The notes beneath the pieces are model-generated. The model was not told the origin of the DNA. It saw only the letters and a program-made list of their open reading frames with translations, and did no database searches. Both the position numbers and the translations under genes were made by a program. 64,000 nt of DNA, from positions 2,048,487 through 2,112,486 of the forward strand of contig CP011806.1 in NCBI GenBank assembly GCA_001664505.1, given 5' to 3'. Shown here piece after piece: positions 8,148 through 14,754 of the stretch (the first letter of the stretch is position 1; each line of letters starts with the position of its first letter). The DNA is from Acidobacteria bacterium Mor1. Lineage in GTDB: Bacteria; Acidobacteriota; Polarisedimenticolia; Polarisedimenticolales; Polarisedimenticolaceae.

Positions 8148-8840
8148 ATGACCCTCGCGGGCAAATACATCCATCTGGTCGAGGACGATGACCGCATCCG
8201 CAACGAGATCGTCCAGGCGCTCGAGTCGACCGGCGCGGTCATCACCGCCAGCGAGACCTTCGAACAGGGTCTCGAAGCGTTGTCCGCGCCCTTCGACCTG
8301 GTGATCCTCGACCTCGGACTGCCCGACGGCGACGGCCTCGAACTCTGCCGCTACCTGCGGCTGGACGGCCGGGAAGATCCGGTGATCATGCTGACCGCCC
8401 GGGACGCGACCCGCGACTGCGTCAAGGGGCTCGACATGGGCGCCGACGACTACATGACCAAGCCGTTTCAGATGACCGAACTGCTGGCGCGGGTACGCAA
8501 CGTGCTGCGCCGGTCGGGACGCTCGGTCGGCATGCAGAAGCTCGAATGGAACGGCATCGAACTGGACCCCGAGGCCCGGGTCGCGCGGCGCAGCGGCGAA
8601 CCGCTCAACCTGACCCGGCGGGAGTTCGACCTGTTGGCCTTCCTGCTGCGCTATCCGCGCCGGGTCTGGACCCGGGAGAACCTGCTGCAGCGGGTCTGGG
8701 ACAACGCCGAGGCCGGCGAGACCCGGACCGTCGACCTTCACGTGCGCCGTCTGCGCGCCAAGATCGAAGAAGATCCGCGGGACCCGCGACTGATCGCCAC
8801 GATCTGGGGCGTGGGTTACGCGTTGCAGGCACCCGAATGA
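8148..8840 (+). CDS. OmpR/PhoB-family response regulator
   Basis: This is a 230-aa two-domain regulator. The receiver domain (about residues 5-120) has the acidic pair in HLVEDDDR, the phospho-acceptor Asp in DLVILDLGLPDGDG, the Thr in IMLTARD and the Lys in MTKPFQ. The winged-helix DNA-binding domain (about 130-228) has LTRREFDLLAFLLRYP and RTVDLHVRRLRAKIEEDP and ends in the usual IWGVGYAL. Its stop overlaps the histidine-kinase start (ATGA), so the pair is translationally coupled. The regulon is unknown. Confidence 0.95.
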   Translation: MTLAGKYIHLVEDDDRIRNEIVQALESTGAVITASETFEQGLEALSAPFDLVILDLGLPDGDGLELCRYLRLDGREDPVIMLTARDATRDCVKGLDMGADDYMTKPFQMTELLARVRNVLRRSGRSVGMQKLEWNGIELDPEARVARRSGEPLNLTRREFDLLAFLLRYPRRVWTRENLLQRVWDNAEAGETRTVDLHVRRLRAKIEEDPRDPRLIATIWGVGYALQAPE

Positions 8841-10387
8841 ACAAGCCGCGCTCGATCCGCTGGACCCGCCGCACCGCCGTCTGGCTGTTCGGCGTCGTCG
8901 CGCTGACCTTCGTCGTCGCCAGCGGCGCCAGCTACTTCGTCGGAAGCGCGATCACCACGGCGGTTCTCGACGGCATGCACTACGCCCCCGGCGCGCTGTG
9001 CGAGGACGGCCCCGAACCCTACGTCGAATACACCGGGAGCCTCGCGGCGGCGGTTGCCGAGGGGTTGCCCGATAGCTCCCCGATCGACCAGGAGTCGATC
9101 GCCGGCGTCCTGGGCGACAACTGCTACCAGGGACAGTTCCCCATCGTGGTCGACAACGACGGCACGGTGCTGTTCCGGCCCGAAGGGATCGAGGAGTTCC
9201 CGCAACGCTGGCCGATGCCCCTCGAGCAATGCTCCCAGGTCCATGTCTTCGGCACGGAAGACGAGATCTGGCGCTCGTTCCATTCGCCGCTGCACCGGCC
9301 CGGCTACCACCTGGTACTGATCGATGTCGCCGCCTGGTCTCCGCTGGAAGGCCCCTCGTTCGGCGAGATGCTTCCGGTCCCCGAGGACTTCGCCACCGTG
9401 TTCGATCCGCGCTCGACGCTGAGCGCGCGCACCCATTCCGCGGGCAAGCTGGCGGAGATCGCCGGCTTCCTGGTTGCCGGCCTCACGGTGCTGATCGCCT
9501 CGTTGCTGCTGGCGCGACTGGTCGTCCGTCCGCTGGTGCGCCTGTCGGACCAGGCCAGTCAATCGGTCTCTCCGGAGAACGTGCTGGCCCAGCCCTTCGA
9601 GGCTCCGGGCCTCGGTGAGGTGGAATCCCTGACCGCCTGCCTGAACGATCTGCGCGGCAGGGTCAACGGCCTGGTCACCGATCTCAAGACCTCCGACCGG
9701 CGGCGGCGAGCATGGGTCGCCCAGATCTCTCACGACCTGCGCACGCCGATGACCGCGCTGCGCGCCTGCCTGGACCGGCTCGAATCCCAGGTGAGCCACG
9801 AGCCGGTGTTGATGCACAAGAAGTCGCTGCGGGAGACGATCAGCACCGCCCAGCTCGACCTGGACCGGCTGCTCGAGATGGCGCACGACCTGTTCGAGAT
9901 CGCCCGCCTCGAGCACTCCGGAGACCTGGCCCTGGAAGAGGTCCTGCCTGCGGAGCTGGTGCGCCGCACGGTGCGCGCCATCGAGCCGATCGCCCGGGAG
10001 CGGGCGGTGGAGCTGGAGGTCGACCTGGATCCGGAAGCTCCGGCACTGTCCGCCGACGGCAACCGCCTGACCCGGGCCCTGGAGAACCTGCTGCGCAACG
10101 CCATCCAGCACGCCCGCAACAAGGTCGCGGTGGCCGTCGAACGCCATGGCGACCGGCTGCTGTTCCGGGTCACCGACGACGGCTCCGGTTTCCCTCAGGC
10201 CCGTGGACTGATCGATCTGGACAAGGCCGGCTCGGTCACCCGTCCCGACGGTTCGGCGGGACTGGGGCTGATGGTGGTCCAGCGGGTCGCCCGGGCCCAC
10301 GGCGGCGAGGCCGGCGGCCAGAGCGAGCCGGAACGGGGCTCGGCCATGTGGATCAGCCTTCCGCTCAAGGCCAGCGCCACGACCTGA
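8837..10387 (+). CDS. Membrane sensor histidine kinase
   Basis: This is a 516-aa EnvZ-like kinase and the partner of the response regulator at 8148. TM1 is near the N terminus (VWLFGVVALTFVVASGASYFV). A periplasmic sensor of about 160 residues with several Cys (ALCEDG, DNCYQG, LEQCSQV) follows, then TM2 (FLVAGLTVLIASLLL), a HAMP region (VVRPLVRLSDQAS), a dimerisation/phospho-acceptor helix (WVAQISHDLRTPMTALRA, His in SHDLRTP) and an HATPase domain (NLLRNAIQHA as N box, DDGSGF as G1, GLGLMVVQRVARAHGG as G2). The Cys-bearing sensor could respond to redox or metal, which is inference only. The start is ATG at 8837 by overlap with the preceding stop. Confidence 0.93.
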   Translation: MNKPRSIRWTRRTAVWLFGVVALTFVVASGASYFVGSAITTAVLDGMHYAPGALCEDGPEPYVEYTGSLAAAVAEGLPDSSPIDQESIAGVLGDNCYQGQFPIVVDNDGTVLFRPEGIEEFPQRWPMPLEQCSQVHVFGTEDEIWRSFHSPLHRPGYHLVLIDVAAWSPLEGPSFGEMLPVPEDFATVFDPRSTLSARTHSAGKLAEIAGFLVAGLTVLIASLLLARLVVRPLVRLSDQASQSVSPENVLAQPFEAPGLGEVESLTACLNDLRGRVNGLVTDLKTSDRRRRAWVAQISHDLRTPMTALRACLDRLESQVSHEPVLMHKKSLRETISTAQLDLDRLLEMAHDLFEIARLEHSGDLALEEVLPAELVRRTVRAIEPIARERAVELEVDLDPEAPALSADGNRLTRALENLLRNAIQHARNKVAVAVERHGDRLLFRVTDDGSGFPQARGLIDLDKAGSVTRPDGSAGLGLMVVQRVARAHGGEAGGQSEPERGSAMWISLPLKASATT

Positions 10388-10899
10388 AGCCGACTCCTGC
10401 CCGCTTCCGGGCTGACCGTCAGACGACCGCCGGGGGCCTGCGGATAGTCCGTCCGCTGCTAGCTCCAAAGCCCCTGCTCCCGGAAACAACCTCGATACAA
10501 CTGGGATAGACCTTAGCGCTGTCCACCTCGCGGCAGCGGGTCGACATCGCCGACTCCCTCCGGCTCGGGACCGGCGGATCAACCCCCTTGGGGCGCGTCT
10601 CGGTGAATCCCCCCGGAACGCAAAGCTTCCGCTGACTTGGCGGATGCGCCCCGGATCGACCGGCCCGCTGCCGCCTCTTACCCCTTCAGCAAGTCCGGCC
10701 TACGCCGCCCGCGGGCGCCACCGCTCGACGGTGTCGGGCGTGTCGCGACGTGTCGGGCTGCGACTGTCGCCCGATCCGACACGCCGGCCCGAAAGCCCGC
10801 CGTTCCGTCGAGACTGTCGGCCCATTCCGCCCCTCGAGGCCGTGGCATGACTCTTGGAACATGGAGCGGCGAGTGCGTTTACCCCCAGGAGCCCGACCG
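10388..10899 (+). other. Intergenic region (512 bases) with clustered TGTCG motifs
   Basis: I find no convincing gene here. The second half holds TGTCG at 10732, 10741, 10751, 10765 and 10815, and the inverted form CGACA at 10777. The first three are spaced 9-10 bases apart, about one helical turn. This could be a regulator-binding cluster for the subtilase gene, or chance in GC-rich DNA. Confidence 0.35.
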
Positions 10900-13353
10900 A
10901 TGCACCGACGCCACACCGTTCTTGCGATCCCCTGCCTGCTGCTGGCCCTGGCCGCCCCAACGGCCGAGGCTCAACGTTTCCACCGAGACGTGAGCTCCGA
11001 CACATCGGGGCGGAGCGGAGTGATCCAACGCACCGCGCCTGACCCGGCGCCGGCGCCGAAGATCGCGCCGAAGCTGGAAGAGCAGATCGAGCGAGGGGAC
11101 CGGGCCATGGTCGACGTGATCGTCCGTTTCCGCCCGGGGGCCCTGCGTTTCCAGAAGTTCTCCCGCCAGTTGGGCGGTGAGTCGCGCCACACCTTCCAGC
11201 GTCTGCCGCTGCAGGCGATGCGCATCCCGCTCTCCTCGGTCGAAGCGCTGCGGCGCAACCCCAACGTGCTCTCGGTCACCCTGGATGCCCCGGTCTCCGC
11301 TGCGTCGGTTTCCGCGCGGAAAACCGCCAACCTGGCGACTCCCGGTAGCCCCCAGGAGGTCACCCCGTCATCCACTCTCGGGATCGCCGTCCTGGATTCC
11401 GGAGTCGGCAGCCATCCCGACCTGAACGTCTCGCAACGGCTCGACTTCATTCCCAAGCACATGGTCTGCGGGGAGGAATCCCAGCGGGTCGATCGTGGCC
11501 TGCAGGTGCTCTACCGCTTCGACGAGATCGAAGGGGGCGTGATCCGCGACGTCTCCGGAGTCGGTAGTCCGATGGATCTGACCATCGAGGATTCCGGCGC
11601 CGCCCTGCTCAAGGGGGACGGCCTGGTGCTGTCGTCGGCCAACCGCGTGTCCAACGGAACCAACCACAACAAGATCTTCATGGCCAGCCAGGCCAGCAAC
11701 GAGTTGACCGTCGAGGCCTGGCTCGTGGCTGGAGATACCAACCAGGGCGGGCCGGCACGGATCGTGACCCTGTCGCTGAACAGCGGTAACCGGAACTTCA
11801 CCCTGGGGCAGGACGGCACCCGCTTTCACGCTCGCGTGCGCACGACGACCAACGGATCCAACGGCTTCAACGAAACCCTGGACGGCGACAGCTCGGTGCA
11901 GTCGAGTCTCCACCACGTGGTACTCACCCGGGACGCCCAGGGCACTACCGTGCTCTACGTCGACGGCGTGGCCCAGGACACCGACCACATCGGCGGCAAC
12001 TTCAGCAACTGGGATCCGAGCTTCGATTTCGCCCTGGGGAACGAGTTCAGCACCTCGAGTGACTCGACCCACCGGGATTGGGTCGGCCGTTACGAACTGG
12101 TCGCCGTCTCCTCGGCGGCCTTGACCGCCCAGGAAGTGCAGCAGAACTTCGCCGCGGGCAGCCCCCACTCGGGCAACTCCTGCTCGAACCCGGTGGAACA
12201 GACCGACCCCTGGGGCCACGGCACCCATGTCGCCGGCCTGATCGGCGCCAACCTGGGCGAGAGCGGAGACCGGGGCATCGCCCCGGGCGCCAAGATCCAC
12301 TCGTTGCGGGTGCTCGACCACGACGGCCGCGGCAACACCTCCGACGTCATCGCCGCCCTGGACTGGTTGCTGGTCAACGGGGCGCAGCAGGGCATCCGGG
12401 TGGTCAACATGTCCCTGGGTAAGGCCATCGAGGAATCCGCCGCCAGCGACCCGCTGGTGCTGGCGGTCGAGGCGCTGTGGGATGCAGGCTTCGTCGTGGT
12501 CTGCTCCGCCGGCAACTACGGCCGTGACGGCAACTTCACGATTACGAGCCCGGGCAACTCCCCCAAGGTGATCACCGTCGGGTCGCTGACCGATTCCGGC
12601 ACCGGCGAGGACTTCAGCGACGACTACACCTCGAGCTTCTCCTCCAAGGGACCGACGCTGATCGACCACTACCTCAAGCCGGACCTGCTGGCTCCCGGGA
12701 ACCGGGTCGTCGCCCCGATGTCCGACGAGGCCGGCCTCAAGCGCCTGCTCAGTGACCGCCTGGTGGCCTGCGGCGCCAAGGAATGCGCCGACGACTACCT
12801 GGAGCTGTCGGGAACGAGCATGGCCGCCGCCATGGTCTCCGGCGCCGTCGCGCTGATGCTCAGCGAGGAGCCGGGGCTCAACCCGGCCACGGTCAAGGCG
12901 CGGCTGATGCGCTCGGCGCGCAAGATCGACGCCGACATCACCCATGCCGGCGCCGGCGTGATGGACGTCCAGGCGGCGCTGGCCGAGACCGGCACCGTCA
13001 GCGCCTCGCCGTCGCCCCGCATGCACCGCTCGGGTGAGGGCGCGGTGATCCTGATCGAGGACACCGCGGCACTCTGGGGCGACCAGCAATGGTCTGCGGC
13101 CTACCTCTGGGCCGACGCCTACCTGTGGGCCGACAGCTTCGTCGAGGCCGACGGCTACCTGTGGGCCGATGCCTACCTCTGGGCCGACGCCTATCTCTGG
13201 GCGGATGCGTATCTGTGGGCCGACGCCTACCTCTGGGCAGATGCGTATCTGTGGGCCGACGGTTATCTCTGGGCCGATGCGGTCAAGAACATGAACGGGC
13301 TGATGGTCGGGCAGATGTCCGCCGCCTCGTCCCGCCTCAACGACGACCCCTGA
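10900..13353 (+). CDS. Secreted subtilisin-like (S8) protease with LamG-like insertion and YLWADA-repeat tail
   Basis: This is an 817-aa exported serine protease. A signal peptide (LAIPCLLLALAAPTAEA) and a propeptide of the I9 type (VDVIVRFRPGALRFQKFSRQ) come first. The catalytic triad is Asp about 166 (AVLDSGVGSHPDL), His about 443 (WGHGTHVAGLIGANLG) and Ser about 640 (LSGTSMAAAMVSGAVALML). Between Asp and His, where about 40-60 residues are usual, a concanavalin/LamG-like domain of roughly 220 residues is inserted (LYRFDEIEGGVIRDVSG ... HHVVLTRDAQGTTVLYVDG ... FDFALGNEF). The C terminus carries ten hexapeptide units based on YLWADA. The ATG at 10900 follows AGGAG and begins the signal peptide; an upstream in-frame extension is not needed. 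It likely degrades extracellular protein, with the insert giving substrate or surface binding. Confidence 0.9.
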   Translation: MHRRHTVLAIPCLLLALAAPTAEAQRFHRDVSSDTSGRSGVIQRTAPDPAPAPKIAPKLEEQIERGDRAMVDVIVRFRPGALRFQKFSRQLGGESRHTFQRLPLQAMRIPLSSVEALRRNPNVLSVTLDAPVSAASVSARKTANLATPGSPQEVTPSSTLGIAVLDSGVGSHPDLNVSQRLDFIPKHMVCGEESQRVDRGLQVLYRFDEIEGGVIRDVSGVGSPMDLTIEDSGAALLKGDGLVLSSANRVSNGTNHNKIFMASQASNELTVEAWLVAGDTNQGGPARIVTLSLNSGNRNFTLGQDGTRFHARVRTTTNGSNGFNETLDGDSSVQSSLHHVVLTRDAQGTTVLYVDGVAQDTDHIGGNFSNWDPSFDFALGNEFSTSSDSTHRDWVGRYELVAVSSAALTAQEVQQNFAAGSPHSGNSCSNPVEQTDPWGHGTHVAGLIGANLGESGDRGIAPGAKIHSLRVLDHDGRGNTSDVIAALDWLLVNGAQQGIRVVNMSLGKAIEESAASDPLVLAVEALWDAGFVVVCSAGNYGRDGNFTITSPGNSPKVITVGSLTDSGTGEDFSDDYTSSFSSKGPTLIDHYLKPDLLAPGNRVVAPMSDEAGLKRLLSDRLVACGAKECADDYLELSGTSMAAAMVSGAVALMLSEEPGLNPATVKARLMRSARKIDADITHAGAGVMDVQAALAETGTVSASPSPRMHRSGEGAVILIEDTAALWGDQQWSAAYLWADAYLWADSFVEADGYLWADAYLWADAYLWADAYLWADAYLWADAYLWADGYLWADAVKNMNGLMVGQMSAASSRLNDDP
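13102..13281 (+). repeat. Coding 18-base tandem repeat (YLWADA x10)
   Basis: Ten consecutive 18-base units encode YLWADA, YLWADS, FVEADG, five YLWADA, YLWADG and YLWADA. Codons alternate at third positions (tac/tat, ctc/ctg, gac/gat), so the peptide is conserved more than the DNA. Confidence 0.95.
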
Positions 13354-13470
13354 TCCGCCTGACTCCGGCGGCCTGGGCTATCGTCATCGAGTTGCCCCGG
13401 CCGCCGGGAATAGTTCGGCGAACCTCACGGTTCATGGACGGGCTGCGACCAAGCGCAAGGAGGCCCGTTC

Positions 13471-14688
13471 ATGGCACCCCGATCCAGTGAGAGAGTCCGT
13501 TTCCCCGGCGCCCTGGGAGGCCTTCTGGCTGCCCGGGTCGAGCGCCCCGCCGGCGCCCCGCGAGCCTGGGCGCTGTTTGCCCACTGTTTCTCCTGCTCCA
13601 AGGACCTCAAGGCGGTCGGACGGATCACCCGCGCCCTGACCGAGCGGGGCTTCGGGGTGTTGCGCTTCGACTTCACCGGCCTGGGTGAGAGCGACGGGGA
13701 CTTCGCCGACACCAACTTCAGCTCCAACCTCGACGACCTGGTCGCCGCTGCCGACTTCATGCGCCGTGAACTCGAGGCGCCGAGCCTGCTGATCGGGCAC
13801 AGCCTGGGAGGCGCCGCGGTGCTGGCCGGGGCCCGGCGGATTCCCGAATCCCGGGCGGTCGCCACCATCGGCGCGCCCAGCGACACCAAACATCTGGTCG
13901 GCAACCTGCTGGCCGATCATCCGGAACTGGAAGACGCCGAAGAGGCGGAGGTGCGTCTCGGCGGGCGGCCGTTCACCGTCAAGCGCCAGTTCCTCGAGGA
14001 CCTGCGGGAACATACCCTCGAGGAGAGCATCGCCGGTCTCGGACGCGCCTTGCTGGTGATGCACTCGCCGGTCGACGAGACCGTCGGGATCGAACACGCG
14101 GCACGCATCTACGGAGCCGCGCGGCATCCGAAGAGTTTCGTCTCCCTGGACGACGCCGACCATCTGCTGCTCCGCGACGAGAAAGACGCACGCTACGCCG
14201 CCGAGGTGCTGGCCTCCTGGGCCGGCCGCTACCTGCCGGCCGACGACGGGGCACAGGAGCCTCTCCCGGAGGGCACGGTGTCGGTCCGCGGCGGCAAGGG
14301 GTTCGTCCAGGAGGTCCGGGCCGGCCGCCACCGCCTGGTCGCCGATGAGCCGCAGCGAGTCGGCGGCGAAGACCGGGGTCCCGGCCCCTACGACCTGCTC
14401 CTCGCCTCGCTGGGCGCCTGCACCTCGATGACCCTCAGGATGTACGCCGACCGCAAGGAGTGGCCCCTGGAAGAGGTCGAGGTCACCCTGCGGCACCGCC
14501 GTGTTCACGCCAAGGACTGCGCCGATTGCGAGAGTGAGACCGGACTGGTCGACGAGATCGAACGGGAGGTCGAGATCCGGGGCGATCTGGACGCGGAACA
14601 ACGGGCGCGATTGATGGAGATCGCCGACCGCTGTCCGGTGCACCGCACGCTGCACAACGAGATCAAGGTGCGTACCCGGGCGGTCTGA
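13471..14688 (+). CDS. Bifunctional alpha/beta-hydrolase - OsmC family protein
   Basis: This is a 405-aa fusion. Residues 1 to about 250 form an alpha/beta-hydrolase with the nucleophile elbow LLIGHSLGGAAVL (Ser), an acid region (HSPVDETV) and the His in LDDADHLLL. Residues 260-405 form an OsmC/Ohr-type domain (YDLLLASLGACTSMTLRMYADR, with the peroxidatic Cys, and a second Cys region AKDCADCE ... DRCPVHRTL). OsmC domains reduce organic hydroperoxides through paired cysteines; the hydrolase may release an acyl or thioester substrate. The same architecture is widely annotated in bacteria. GGAGG before the ATG supports the start. It appears to be transcribed alone. Confidence 0.9.
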   Translation: MAPRSSERVRFPGALGGLLAARVERPAGAPRAWALFAHCFSCSKDLKAVGRITRALTERGFGVLRFDFTGLGESDGDFADTNFSSNLDDLVAAADFMRRELEAPSLLIGHSLGGAAVLAGARRIPESRAVATIGAPSDTKHLVGNLLADHPELEDAEEAEVRLGGRPFTVKRQFLEDLREHTLEESIAGLGRALLVMHSPVDETVGIEHAARIYGAARHPKSFVSLDDADHLLLRDEKDARYAAEVLASWAGRYLPADDGAQEPLPEGTVSVRGGKGFVQEVRAGRHRLVADEPQRVGGEDRGPGPYDLLLASLGACTSMTLRMYADRKEWPLEEVEVTLRHRRVHAKDCADCESETGLVDEIEREVEIRGDLDAEQRARLMEIADRCPVHRTLHNEIKVRTRAV

Positions 14689-14698
14689 CGCAGAACCC

Positions 14699-14727
14699 TT
14701 GTCCCCCGCCCCGTTTCCCGGTATCTA
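14699..14727 (+). promoter_or_regulatory. Candidate promoter of the Asp-box propeller gene
   Basis: TTGTCC (14699-14704), a 17-base spacer, then TATCTA (14722-14727), 28 bases before the preferred ATG. Both hexamers resemble sigma-70 consensus and the spacing is optimal. Confidence 0.4.
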
Positions 14728-14754
14728 CTCCCCGGGGGGTACAGGGGGATGATC

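Noticed and set aside
10843-10860. Sigma-54-like promoter (TGGCAT-N5-TTGGA) before the subtilase gene
   Set aside because: The essential GC of the -12 element is GG here. One mismatch at an invariant position makes it unconvincing.
11368-13089. A 573-codon minus-strand frame opposite the subtilase gene
   Set aside because: Translation is low-complexity Gly/Ala/Val/Arg without motif, and the plus strand has an intact catalytic triad.
13102-13281. CRISPR-like appearance of regularly spaced 18-base repeats
   Set aside because: There are no spacers; the units are contiguous, in frame and code for YLWADA.
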